This document shows, piece after piece, positions 19,375-28,839 of a stretch of DNA of 64,000 bases (its first letter is position 1; each line of letters starts with the position of its first letter). The position numbers and the translations under genes are program-made. Source of the stretch: Nostoc indistinguendum CM1-VF10 (GTDB lineage Bacteria; Cyanobacteriota; Cyanobacteriia; Cyanobacteriales; Nostocaceae); assembly GCA_019359215.1 (NCBI GenBank), contig JAHHHS010000029.1, positions 1 through 64,000 on the forward strand, read 5' to 3'. The notes below the pieces were generated by a model. The model had not been told where the DNA came from, did not search any database, and saw only the letters and a program-made list of their open reading frames with translations.

Positions 19375-20232
19375 TCAAGATTGAGTTAAATTGTCTTGCA
19401 ACCAAGCAACTAAATCTTCTTCTGTGGAAAAATCTAACAGTGCCTCCGCTAGATTTTCAAGTTGTTCGATAGATAACTGACTAATACTGTCTTGCAATTG
19501 CTGACTCAAATTACCAATACGTCGTCGCAGCAGACGGATGACAACTTCTAGAGTCTGTTCTTGCCTGACTTCATCACGAACTTCCTCATAAATTTTGGTA
19601 GTTTTGATGTCAAAATTCTCGAGTCCAAACATTTTTATCAACTCCTGACCACTGATAAGCGGTAGTTTGTAGACTACTATTGTTTCTATTAAATCTAGCA
19701 CTTTTTATTGAAGTGCTTGATCCACCACTTCTAAGCGTGTCTTTGTAATCAAACTTCTGGCTAATAGGGGAGTTTGTTTTTTATTTACAACTACTAGTTT
19801 CATGATACCAATTCCCAAGGAATGTTCAGTTACTTCTTCAAGCTCATTTAAATATAATTGCGTTACTAGTTGGCTTTCGAGTAAGACTCTATACGGTTGT
19901 ACTTGAGTTGGTTCAAGGCTGCGGCGAGGAAATATAACTACTGTTCGCCAATCTGTGGTAGGTGCGTAAAGTCGTAAATACAGAAATATTTCTGAAAATA
20001 AACGAGCATAAAATTCGTTATCTTTTTGGAATTGAACCTCTACAAAATAAATTGGCTGATTGCTAGTTTTAGCAACAGGAAGAAAGACTCCATCGATACG
20101 AAATGCTGTTTGTTTTAATTCGACTGAAGCAAAATTATATGCATTTGCTTCTGATGCTTGCAGATTAATTAATTCAAAAAAAGCGCTAGGAAAAGTTTGA
20201 AATAAACGATAAAAAATAGAATCCGTTTTCAT
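19375..20232 (-). pseudogene. Rpn-family PD-(D/E)XK nuclease/transposase, interrupted by one stop
   Basis: Members of this family (DUF2887 with C-terminal DUF4351) are nuclease-like proteins abundant in cyanobacteria. The first part (19705-20232) has FYRLFQTFPSAFFEL, RIDGVFLP and YFVEVQFQKD (the PD-(D/E)XK core). The second part (19375-19701) has LDLIETIVVYKLP and the DUF4351 tail ending LLDFSTEEDLVAWLQ. Both parts are in the same frame, separated only by a TAA at 19705-19707 where Gln would be expected. Restarting at the GTG at 19701 would give a separate C-terminal fragment. This looks like a recent loss or a readthrough case. Confidence 0.8.
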
Positions 20233-20488
20233 ACATTAGTTTGCCAATCTGTCAAGCTGGATTTAATAAGTTTTGTAGTTGGCACTTTGGTTCTAAAGCG
20301 TCAACTACAAATAATCCCTACCCCTCAATTACTTATTAATGAAGGCAGGAGGCAGAGGAAGCAAGGCTTTAAGACCTCTTGTAAAAAAACAGGAAGCTAA
20401 AGCAACACTCGCTTCAATTCATCTGGAATCAAATCCCCTGTTGAATTGCTACTTTTGCCTCCTTCAATAACTTTGAACTCAGAACTAT

Positions 20489-21235
20489 TTAGGCCATTAC
20501 CATACCGCCATCAACATTAAATACTTGTCCGGTGATGTAGGTGGCGGCGGGATCGGCAGCGAGGAAACGCACCATCCCAGCAACTTCTTCAGGCTGACCA
20601 AAACGACCGAGGGGGATGTATTTGAGAATCTCTTCGGGGTTGTTAAGATCGCTAGTCATGTCGGTGGTGATGAATCCAGGGGCGACGGCGTTAACGGTGA
20701 TGCCACGACTAGCTAGTTCTTTGGCAACGCTTTTAGTGAAGCCGATTACACCTGCTTTAGCGGCGCTGTAGTTTGACTGGCCTGGGTTGCCCATTTGCCC
20801 AGCAACGGAGGTAATGTTGATAATTCGCCCCGATCGCTGCTTGAGCATAATTTTACTGACAGCGCGTGTACATAAGAAAACACCAGTTAAATTAAGGTCT
20901 ATCACAGCTTGCCAATCTTCTGGCTTCAAACGCAAAAGTAGCGTGTCACGGGTAATACCTGCGTTATTGACTAAGATATCCACACGCTTAAACTTTTCCA
21001 TAACGGTGTTAACTAGTGTGTCTACTTGATCGCTTTTAGAAACGTCTGCTTGAATAGCGATCGCCTGGCCTCCCGCACCTGTAATTTCTGTAACAACTGC
21101 CTCAGCAGCAGCACTGGAACTGGCATAATTGACAACTGCGATCGCTCCCTGTGTAGCTAATTCAATTGCGATCGCTCGCCCAATTCCTCGTGATGCACCT
21201 GTGACAATTGCGACTTTATCTTGTAATAGTGTCAT
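20489..21235 (-). CDS. fabG: 3-oxoacyl-[acyl-carrier-protein] reductase
   Basis: NADPH-dependent short-chain dehydrogenase that reduces 3-oxoacyl-ACP in fatty acid elongation. 248 residues, with the cofactor motif TGASRGIG, NNAG, the catalytic Ser in INITSVAG, YSAAK (Tyr and Lys), and the FabG-type end GQVFNVDGGMVM. Length is normal. No other fab genes are adjacent; the upstream 540 bases are non-coding. Confidence 0.92.
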   Translation of the reverse strand: MTLLQDKVAIVTGASRGIGRAIAIELATQGAIAVVNYASSSAAAEAVVTEITGAGGQAIAIQADVSKSDQVDTLVNTVMEKFKRVDILVNNAGITRDTLLLRLKPEDWQAVIDLNLTGVFLCTRAVSKIMLKQRSGRIINITSVAGQMGNPGQSNYSAAKAGVIGFTKSVAKELASRGITVNAVAPGFITTDMTSDLNNPEEILKYIPLGRFGQPEEVAGMVRFLAADPAATYITGQVFNVDGGMVMA

Positions 21236-21774
21236 TTGATGTTCCTCAATCTTAAAAATACCGCGCTAATTATCTTATGGTGATTTAGGGAACATCTGAA
21301 TGAATATTGTCTAGATAAGTAAATATCTATAGTTATTTCTCTGTTAAGAGATGAATTAATTGAAGCAATATATATATATATTGTTGATTTAATTTATAGC
21401 TGCGACACCGACAGCATACTCTTACCCAGAAGCACGGGCAGGGTCTATTAGAGAGCGTTATAGCCCGTCGTAGACATCGCTTGATTGGATAGACTAGAAA
21501 GTATTGGAGCTACGACCGTCGTAGATATCACTTTCGTGAATGCCTGTATCGTTGTTATTTGGTTAACTAAAATAAGTTTAAATACATATCTAATGCATAT
21601 ACACAAATATAAACAACATATGTCTTTTATTATAATTATTTAAGATTTTTGGCTTGTGAATCAGTCTATATTTATTAATTTAATCCTTTCCCAACAAAAA
21701 CCCATGAACCTATACCGCTTTTATTTTCTAAGAATTATTATTAAAACAAACAATTGAAAATCGGTCTGTATCAC
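21236..21774. other. Intergenic region with degenerate dispersed repeats
   Basis: AT-rich sequence between divergent fabG and the thioredoxin gene. Around 21430-21530 it holds two degenerate copies of the GCCCGTCGTAGACATCGC-type dispersed element, and a TATATATATATATTG run lies near 21370. I see no gene. Confidence 0.5.
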
Positions 21775-22092
21775 ATGGCAACTAAAAAGCAATTTAACAG
21801 CTTTGAAGAGATGCTGTCTGCTTCTGATGTACCTGTATTAGTAGATTTTTACGCTGACTGGTGTGGCCCATGTCAAATGATGGTGCCAATTTTAGAGCAA
21901 GTCAATGCCCAACTTAAGGATCGCCTGCGGATTGTCAAAATCGACACGGAAAAATACACAGATTTAGCCAGTCAATATAAAATTTCCGCTTTACCAACCT
22001 TAGTACTATTTAAGCAGGGTCAGCCTGTGGATCGGATAGAGGGAGTCATGCAAGCACCGCAGTTGGTGCAATATCTACAAACAAAGGTTTAA
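21775..22092 (+). CDS. Thioredoxin
   Basis: A 105-residue thioredoxin with the redox motif WCGPC, preceded by VLVDFYAD, and the cis-Pro loop ALPTLVLFKQG. A thiol-disulfide reductant of the cytosol/stroma. The ATG at 21775 (MATKKQF) is chosen over a TTG seven codons earlier, which gives an atypical leader. Monocistronic. Confidence 0.93.
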   Translation: MATKKQFNSFEEMLSASDVPVLVDFYADWCGPCQMMVPILEQVNAQLKDRLRIVKIDTEKYTDLASQYKISALPTLVLFKQGQPVDRIEGVMQAPQLVQYLQTKV

Positions 22093-22305
22093 GCTAACAC
22101 TTAAAATTTGGATTTTAGCCGCCAGAGGCGCGAAATATCGCGTCTTTTTTAGTGGGGGTGCATAGCTCTAGCCCTACGAATCACGGTGTAAAATCTTAAG
22201 TAAATATTAAGCATATCTACTTATATGTCTAGAGAATGTAGTTTAGAAATTGAGATGGCTATATTGTATAGATATAAAAAAATATCTTGACAAGCCAAAA
22301 AATGT

Positions 22306-22470
22306 ATGAATAAAAAGCAGAAAAGATTTGACAAAGCCTATATTTGGGTGAATATTGATTTTGATAAAGTTCAACATAGAATAAATGCGGTAACTTATCA
22401 GATTGAGCAGGTTATAAAGAAGTACCAACCTTCAAATCAAAGCGATAACCCAGGCAAAAGAAACAATTAG
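22306..22470 (+). CDS. Possible small hydrophilic protein (54 aa)
   Basis: An ATG-TAG frame encoding a charged peptide (MNKKQKRFDKAYIWVN, then QIEQVIKKY) with coding-like composition in an otherwise empty 1.1-kb region. No Shine-Dalgarno sequence is evident and no family is recognised. It may be a remnant. Confidence 0.25.
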   Translation: MNKKQKRFDKAYIWVNIDFDKVQHRINAVTYQIEQVIKKYQPSNQSDNPGKRNN

Positions 22471-22499
22471 GTTATGTGTAGAGCAATGTCTACGCAGTT

Positions 22500-22545
22500 T
22501 ATTTTTAGCGTAGCGTAGGCGTAGCCCACCGTAGGCATCGTACCT
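22500..22545. repeat. Dispersed GCGTAGGCGTAGCCC palindromic element
   Basis: The core TAGCGTAGGCGTAGCCCACC followed by GTAGGCATCG is the dispersed element found throughout Nostoc-type genomes. Related copies lie near 21450, 22905, 53495, 60352 and 61210. Confidence 0.7.
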
Positions 22546-22728
22546 GTTTTGCCCAAAATCTGTTGTGCAAAGCAACCATATTTTTGTCAAATATCAAATA
22601 ACATTAATAATCGTTTACCGAACTTCTACTTATTTATTTATTAGTCATTATTTTATCTTCGACGCTCCTTTTTAAGAGTGTTAATTTTGGGAGGATATCT
22701 ACTTGCTAGTTATGGTGTGGATATATGA

Positions 22729-22921
22729 TTGTCTCAATTAGCAGCAGCATTAACTCTTGTATCTCATCCTTCTGGTGTTGATTACAGAAAATTACAGGAA
22801 CTATTGGTAGAAAAAGGGTAGGAAGCTAGATACAGAAACCGACTCTACGATGTTCAAAATATTTGATCGTGAAGTAATTAAAGATAGTCCAAGTGTCAGG
22901 TTTAGCTTAGGCGTAGCCTAA
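22729..22921 (+). pseudogene. Degraded ORF, unrecognised
   Basis: A TTG-started frame reads LSQLAAALTLVSHPSGVDY and stops at 22819. Shifting frame at that point continues RKLDTETDSTMFKIFDREV to a stop at 22919-22921. The two pieces look like one small gene with a frameshift. Its last codons come from a dispersed TTAGGCGTAGCC repeat. I do not recognise the family. Confidence 0.3.
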
Positions 22922-23204
22922 CCTAGACATCGTATCAATTTTGCATATCACATTTTAGCAAAATAAACAATATCTGACAGTAAGTAGTATTTTTAACAAA
23001 ACATTTGTAACTACCCTTGCAGTTTATTTACCCACCGCCTGCTATTCTTATAGTTACTTCGGTCTGTCATAGCAGATAGATTATCCTCAATAATGTTTTT
23101 ATTTGTTAGCGCTCATATACCATCCGGGTTATGTGGGTGCTTTTACTTTATCCTTCATGGCAAAAATCCGTTTAATTTTGAGGCGATGTCTGGTGTTTAG
23201 TACA

Positions 23205-23885
23205 CTAAGCTGACACTGAAGCTTTAACTTGACCAAAACGGCGATCGCGTCTTTGGTAGCTCAACAAAGCTTGATAAAATGCTTCTCTATTAAAATCTGG
23301 CCAAAGAATATCGGTGAAATACATCTCTGTATACGCCATTTGCCACAGGAGAAAATTACTCAATCGCATCTCACCACTAGTACGAATCAGCAAATCGGGT
23401 TCTGGAGTATCTGCTGTGTAGAGATGTTGTTCTACAAGACTTTCATTCACTTGTTCCGCACTGAGTTGACGTTCTTCCTTTTCCCACAAACCAAGTTCTA
23501 GTAATTCGCCATCTTTACCGACAGTTCCACCAACAAACCGAGCCATTTGAGGATGCAATTTTTCTAAATACTGGCGACTGGTTTGGGTATAGCCGCGAAT
23601 CGGAGCTTCTGTATCCATCGCACCTATTAATATAGATAAAAATACCTCTGCGTCTAAGCCGATAATTTGATTGCGGTTAATTGTCTGCCAATCGATGGGT
23701 TTCCAGGGACGCGGTTGAGGATTGGCAAACTGTATCGGTAAATCTTGCAGACGGTCATGTAGTTTTTCGACTGCAATATATTTGTCTATGAGTGAACGAA
23801 TGCGGCGCTGTGTTTGCAAGTAATGAGGGTTGGAATAGCTTTTACCTGCTAAGTCTGCTGTAATTGGGCTGAGGGTGTTAAGCAT
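23205..23885 (-). pseudogene. Chimera: acyl-ACP desaturase-like N-terminus fused to UppS C-terminus
   Basis: Residues 1-140 (GLDAEVFLSILIGAMDTEAP, then HPQMARFVGGT and LGLWEKEERQ) look like the first part of a ferritin-like, acyl-ACP-desaturase-type protein. Residues 141-226 are the C-terminal third of an isoprenyl (undecaprenyl diphosphate) transferase: TPEPDLLIRTSGEMRLSNFL, MYFTDILWPDF and YQRRDRRFG. The UppS part lacks the catalytic Asp and the phosphate-binding N-terminal motif; the desaturase part lacks its later metal ligands. The fusion is in frame at about 23466. It is most simply a deletion joining two genes, and is unlikely to have either parental activity. Confidence 0.7.
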
Positions 23886-24044
23886 ATTTTTATACTTAAA
23901 TTTTTATCTCTATGCCCAATAGCCTAAGCGATCGCACTTCGTTTTGTCAGTCGGCTGAAGTCGGCAGTTTTATGTGATAGGGTTGCAAAAGTCGGGGAAA
24001 AAGTTGGTTATAGAAAATTTGGGTTTCAAACCTCGCCCTTCTAA

Positions 24045-24110
24045 GATGACTTTACAAAGTTAGAAGAGAGAATTGCAGAGAATGTGGCGAAATTGTTAGA
24101 ACAAGGGTAG
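24045..24110 (+). pseudogene. Short C-terminal gene fragment
   Basis: A short open stretch DDFTKLEERIAENVAKLLEQ ending in TAG has the look of a protein C-terminus but lacks any body or start. The source gene is not recognised. It precedes the truncated antitoxin gene by 27 bases. Confidence 0.2.
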
Positions 24111-24136
24111 ATAAAAGTTGAGTAACAGGATAAATC

Positions 24137-24346
24137 ATGAACGCTTATAAAACATATATCACCATTGCAGATCCAAAGCAGTTAGTATTATCTGATTTAC
24201 CATTTAAAGCAGGACAGAGAGTTGAGGTGATTATTTTGACAGACGATAATCAAAGGGTTACTTTAGCAGAAGAATTAAAAAAATTATTCAAAGAAATACA
24301 AGGAATACACGCAGATAATCCCTTGACTGATGAGGAAATAGTAGCA
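24137..24346 (+). pseudogene. Truncated antitoxin-like gene
   Basis: The 70-residue N-terminal part (MNAYKTYITIADPKQLVLS, LPFKAGQRVEVIILTDD, NPLTDEEIVA) resembles the small antitoxins that precede PIN-type toxins in Nostocales. At about 24346 the gene is joined to the tail of the convergent Uma2 pseudogene, so the frame runs on as meaningless sequence to 24499. The expected C-terminus and any toxin gene are missing. Confidence 0.5.
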
Positions 24347-24952
24347 TGGAGTTTGATAGCGATTTCCTTGTTGGTCATACCATTACAAAACCTGGCGCTG
24401 GATATTACCAGATACGTATTGCGATCGCCCAATTCCCAAACCAATTTCTTGCATCCAAAAGGGTTCACCAATTTGCAATTGATAGCTACCATCTACTAAG
24501 CGATAAACTTCAAAAGGTTAGTGGCGATCGCGTTGCCAATACTCTGGATTATAAATAATGTAGTACAGTACCCCTAGCTTGGCATAGGTGTCTAATTTTT
24601 TGTCATATTCTCCACCCGGAGTTAAGGAGACAATTTCTAAAGCCAGGATAGGCACAATGTTGTTTTCTTCCCAAACAACATAGCTTTTAAGGGATTTATC
24701 CGCCTTGCGGCGTTCTACACCCAAGCTCAAAAATCCGTCTGGTACAATCGGCACAAGTGGACTAACCCCTGTAGTATGGTAAACGCCCATATCCACGCTG
24801 AAAAACCAGTCATTACGGTTTGCCCAAATATATTGCAGCAAGAAGAGAAGCAAGTTGGGAATAAAGTTCTGGTCTTCGTTATCCACAGGGGTATCGTCTG
24901 AACAAGGAAGTTCAGCACTACTAGGCAATTGACGGGGGTCTGATTTCACCAT
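24346..24952 (-). pseudogene. Uma2-family (DUF820) endonuclease, two in-frame stops and 3' truncation
   Basis: Uma2 proteins are PD-(D/E)XK-fold putative nucleases, multicopy in cyanobacteria. The first 144 codons read PDGFLSLGVERR, NIVPILALEIVSLTPGGEY and YYIIYNPEYWQRDRH, then TAA (24518-24520). The same frame continues PFEVYRLVDGSYQLQIGEPF, hits a second TAA (24383-24385), then WYDQQGNRYQTP, and ends at the junction with the antitoxin fragment. Both stops fall where a sense codon is expected, so the gene is inactivated. Confidence 0.8.
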
Positions 24953-25130
24953 AAGTAATGATGGTGCTGAGATGACCTAATGACCTTTATTTTATTAGAT
25001 GAGAAAGCTTTATTCTGAAAAGTCGGGAAAAAAGCCGGATTTACAGAATCTTATCCGAAAACTCCAGCAACATAACTGTAAAGTAATTTATAGTTGTCCC
25101 TAAAATCTGAACTACCCTTGTCGTTACACA

Positions 25131-27530
25131 ATGGACGCTGAAGCAGCATTAGCATGGTTAGACGCCATAATTCCTCCTCAGACTGGGGAACGGTTGAGCG
25201 ATTTGCAAAAAGTGATTCTTGTGCAAGTTTGGTTGGGTAGAAAATACTTGGATATCGCTCATTCTTACGGTTGTACGGAAGGACACGCCAAGGATGCTGG
25301 TTCTCAGTTATGGAAGCTGCTTTCTAAAGTATTGCGAGAAAAGATTACCAAAAGTAATTGTCGCGCTACTTTGGAGCGAATTCTGAGAAAAACTACTGCG
25401 ATATCAAGTCTGATTGATTACTCGCGATCGCCACATCCCACCCCAAAATTAGAGGATACCAATTTTATTGGACGAACAGAAGCGATCGCTCACCTGAATA
25501 CTTTGGTAAATCAGGGATCGAAAGTCATTGTCATTCAAGGTGAGGGAGGCTTAGGCAAAACCACTCTAGCCCAGCAATATTTGCATCAGGGGTTTGAGTT
25601 GGTTTTGGAACTGCTGATGGCGAAGGAAACGCAGAATATCACCCCCGCCGAACGAGTAGTAGAGGAATGGCTCAAACAAGATTTTGATCAAGAACCTGGG
25701 GTAGAATTTGGGGTAACTTTGGGACGACTCAAGCGCCAACTCCACAATCGGCGGATTGGGGTGTTAATTGACAATCTTGAACCTGCATTGGATCAACAAG
25801 GTAGGTTGATTGCTTCTCACCGCAACTATGTAGAACTATTGCGGATTTTGGCTGATGCTAGGGTGCAGTCTGTTACCTTGATTACTAGTCGCGATCGCCT
25901 TTGTGAACCTGGGTTGAATGTGAGTCACTATCGGCTTCCTGGTTTGGATCAGACTGCATGGCAAAAGTTTTTTAACAACCGTGGGTTAGGCATCGACTCG
26001 TCAACCTTGCAAATCATGCATCGCACTTATGGCGGTAATGCTAAAGCAATGGGAATTCTCTGTGGTTCGATTCAGGAGGATTTTGACGGTGAGATGGTTC
26101 TTTATTGGCAAGAAAATCATGCCGATCCGTTAGCAGCAACCGACTTAAAAAATTTAGCGGTTAGTCAAATTAATCGTCTACAAGTCCTTGATCCCCAAGC
26201 ATATCGTCTACTTTGCCGTTTGGGATGTTATCGTTACCAAGATATACCCAGCATTTCATCACAAGGATTGTTTTGTTTACTTTGGGATGTCCCACCTGCT
26301 GAACATCGCCAAATTATCGCCTCGTTGAGAAATTGGTCTTTGGTGGAGTGCGATAAGAGTGAATACTGGTTGCATCCCGTGATTCGGAAAGAAGCGATCG
26401 CGCGTTTACGTCCGAGTGATGAATGGGAAATTGTCAACCACAAAGCCGCAGAATTTTGGACAGCTAGTGTTAAACAAATTGAATCCTTTAAGGATGCTTT
26501 GCAAGCTCTGGAAGCATATTATCACTACATAGAAATTCACGAATTTGGGTTGGCAGGTAAAGTCATTCTCAAAAGCAGAAATAATCAATGGCAGCAGTTT
26601 CTACCTCTTGGCAGTACGTTATATCGCATGGGTTTAATTCAACCTATACTTACTGCAATTAATCAAGTTGTTAATAATCTTGTAAATGACCAAAATCTCA
26701 GCGAACTTTATAATATATTGGGTGATTTATATTGGATAACAGGTAAAATAAGTCAAGCAATAACTTGTCAACAAAAGACTATTAATCTAGCAACACAAGC
26801 ACTCAAATCACTTGTGCCTCAGCCAGAAAATAAACATTCAGCTTACTATCTGAGAATGCTAGAGGTAGATTCTTTATTAAGTATTGGTCTTTACAAAATA
26901 GATTTGGGAGAATTAGAGGCAGCCGCAAAGTTATTCCAACAAGTAATTTATCTGGCTCAAAATACCGAGCATCATAGCTGGGCAGAGAAAGCTTCAGTGT
27001 GTTTAGCTTTAGTATATTCTTATTTAGGTTTACGTGATGCCTCATCTGCATTAGCAAATGTAGCTTATCAAAATATTACGAATGAAAAACTGGTGGAACA
27101 GACTGGAAGATTTGTCTATTTCATGCAAATTTTGGGTCAAACCTATGTAAATTTAGGAGATTTTCATAAAGCAAATCAAATACTACACCAAGCTTTGACT
27201 TTTGCTGAAGAGAGCCATTATATGCAGGTAAAAGCAAAAACACTTAATGGTTTAGCAGAAATCTATCGACAACAAGCAGATTTTGCATTAGCCCTTACTC
27301 ATCATACAGAAGCAATCGAACTTTTGGATACAATAGGTGCTAAGTGTGACCTAGCTGAAGCTTATTTTCAATTAGGTTTAACTTATCAAAAGATGGCAAA
27401 GCCTGATGAAAGTCAAATGAATTTTAATCGAGCGATTCAGCTATTTACTGAAATCAAAGCTCCGAAGCAAGTTGAAAAAATTTCCAACTGCACGACTCAA
27501 AGCTGTGTTAACCATTCTTGCCATTATTGA
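25131..27530 (+). CDS. STAND NTPase: HTH-like N-terminus, NB-ARC, TPR repeats
   Basis: A 799-residue signal-transduction ATPase. Residues 1-90 form a helical, HTH-like module (LSDLQKVILVQVWLGRKYLD, GCTEGHAKDAGSQLWKLL) of the type found in vWA-MoxR-associated and cyanobacterial NB-ARC proteins. The NB-ARC core has Walker A GEGGLGKTT (137-145), Walker B GVLIDNLEP (about 215) and TLITSRDR (about 255). From about 480 there are at least six TPR-like repeats to the C-terminus. Such proteins sense a ligand through the repeats and oligomerise; many STAND proteins act in phage defence or cell death. No effector domain other than the N-terminal module is visible, and the gene stands alone. Confidence 0.8.
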   Translation: MDAEAALAWLDAIIPPQTGERLSDLQKVILVQVWLGRKYLDIAHSYGCTEGHAKDAGSQLWKLLSKVLREKITKSNCRATLERILRKTTAISSLIDYSRSPHPTPKLEDTNFIGRTEAIAHLNTLVNQGSKVIVIQGEGGLGKTTLAQQYLHQGFELVLELLMAKETQNITPAERVVEEWLKQDFDQEPGVEFGVTLGRLKRQLHNRRIGVLIDNLEPALDQQGRLIASHRNYVELLRILADARVQSVTLITSRDRLCEPGLNVSHYRLPGLDQTAWQKFFNNRGLGIDSSTLQIMHRTYGGNAKAMGILCGSIQEDFDGEMVLYWQENHADPLAATDLKNLAVSQINRLQVLDPQAYRLLCRLGCYRYQDIPSISSQGLFCLLWDVPPAEHRQIIASLRNWSLVECDKSEYWLHPVIRKEAIARLRPSDEWEIVNHKAAEFWTASVKQIESFKDALQALEAYYHYIEIHEFGLAGKVILKSRNNQWQQFLPLGSTLYRMGLIQPILTAINQVVNNLVNDQNLSELYNILGDLYWITGKISQAITCQQKTINLATQALKSLVPQPENKHSAYYLRMLEVDSLLSIGLYKIDLGELEAAAKLFQQVIYLAQNTEHHSWAEKASVCLALVYSYLGLRDASSALANVAYQNITNEKLVEQTGRFVYFMQILGQTYVNLGDFHKANQILHQALTFAEESHYMQVKAKTLNGLAEIYRQQADFALALTHHTEAIELLDTIGAKCDLAEAYFQLGLTYQKMAKPDESQMNFNRAIQLFTEIKAPKQVEKISNCTTQSCVNHSCHY

Positions 27531-27916
27531 GTAGATATGCCTGCTTTGTAGTGCTGAAGTATGCGTAGACGGCCAAAAGCTTGTCGTCCATCATTACTCA
27601 TGTCACCTTTCCTTCATTTCTAGGTAAACCAAGGCATATCCATAATACACGTCATACAATTTGCCGATTTGCGATCGCCTACGGTGGGAGAAACAGCGCC
27701 ATCGCTCATCTCACCTTCCTATATCAACTAGTTATGGGGTTATCTGATTGCCAAATTTTTTAATCCATAAAAGTTAAAATTTGTCAATAAATACGTGTAT
27801 AACTTAAAGTCTAATTTTAGAATCAAGTCCTCAGCTAAACTAGAGATTATACAAACCATTGTTAATTACTAGTACACTGTGGCAAAAGTTTGCCTTTAAC
27901 AAGGAGATTTTGCCCC

Positions 27917-28060
27917 TTGTTAGTCTGGTTAATTGAGATGGTAGCTGGATTAACGCTGTGCTTTACTAATTACTATGTCTTTCGCTCTCAAAGGAAATCT
28001 GGTCAAATGGTAGAGATAATTCGTCAGTTGCTGCGTCAGTCAAGTCAACTAATACTATAA
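27917..28060 (+). CDS. Possible small membrane protein (47 aa)
   Basis: A TTG-started frame lies 10 bases after a strong AAGGAG Shine-Dalgarno. The peptide has one hydrophobic helix (LVWLIEMVAGLTLCFTNYYV) and a basic/polar tail (RSQRKSGQMVEIIRQLLRQ). Good spacing and topology support it as a real small protein, but no family is recognised. ATG at codon 8 is the alternative start. Confidence 0.4.
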   Translation: MLVWLIEMVAGLTLCFTNYYVFRSQRKSGQMVEIIRQLLRQSSQLIL

Positions 28061-28182
28061 AAATGGCTTAAGAGTTTCGGGATTGTGACACTAAATTCGT
28101 CTCATTGCCCATAATAATAAAAATGACCCTTCAGCAATTTCCTGTTGTACTCTAATAGTAATTCGTAACTATATTTTTAACT

Positions 28183-28839
28183 ATGACTACGCAAACCCTA
28201 CCTCCACCAGAAGTTTATCAAGGTCAGTTTGGGGAATTTACAATTACTCAGAGCGATCGCACTGGCGTAATTATCTACCGCGCGGGATTAATGGTAGCAG
28301 CACTTAGCTTTGCCATAGGCAGTGCATTGGTTTTGCTCAACAATAACCCAACTATTTTTACCACACTTACACTTCTATATACTTGTTTTAGTCTCGCTCT
28401 GGGTGTGAGTTTATTTACCATTCATATTTATATGGTATCACTGCACCGAATATTGCAAATTTTTTGGGCAATCGGTAGTATAGCATCAGTGATTCTGGCA
28501 ATCTTGAGCAGTGAACCTCTAGCTCTCACTGTTTACAATCAGCCCGTTACCTTATTTGGAGTTGGTTTTATCTTTGTTGCTTTGACAGGTATTTATTTTA
28601 AAGAAGCTTTTTGCTTTAATCGCCTGGAAACCAAAATATTAACCCTAATAGTACCGCTACTATTGTTAGGACATTTGGTGGGAATTTTACCAACTCAAGC
28701 GGAAAGTGTTTTATTAGGGATTTGGGCAACCTTGTTTTTGGTGTTCGCCCTGCGAAAGACAGTGCAAGCAATTCCTGCCGATATCGGAGATAAGTCTGTA
28801 TTTACTTACTTGAAAGAACAACGTTTAGCTAAAGTTTAA
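28183..28839 (+). CDS. DUF2301 integral membrane protein
   Basis: A 218-residue protein with about six hydrophobic helices, a polar N-terminus (PPPEVYQGQFGEF) and the conserved central segment YFKEAFCFNRLETK. This matches the DUF2301 family of cyanobacteria and plastids, whose function is unknown. Its stop codon overlaps the ATG of the following YdcF-like gene (TAATG), so the two are translationally coupled. Confidence 0.8.
   Translation: MTTQTLPPPEVYQGQFGEFTITQSDRTGVIIYRAGLMVAALSFAIGSALVLLNNNPTIFTTLTLLYTCFSLALGVSLFTIHIYMVSLHRILQIFWAIGSIASVILAILSSEPLALTVYNQPVTLFGVGFIFVALTGIYFKEAFCFNRLETKILTLIVPLLLLGHLVGILPTQAESVLLGIWATLFLVFALRKTVQAIPADIGDKSVFTYLKEQRLAKV

Noticed and set aside
20392..20475. 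Possible gene tail after fabG (EFKVIEGGKSSNS ... DELKRVLL)
   Set aside because: Open only because it overlaps fabG out of frame; no start and no recognised family.
27581..27763. 60-codon ORF after the STAND gene
   Set aside because: No RBS, and composition like the surrounding AT-rich and HIP1-containing gap; no recognisable product.
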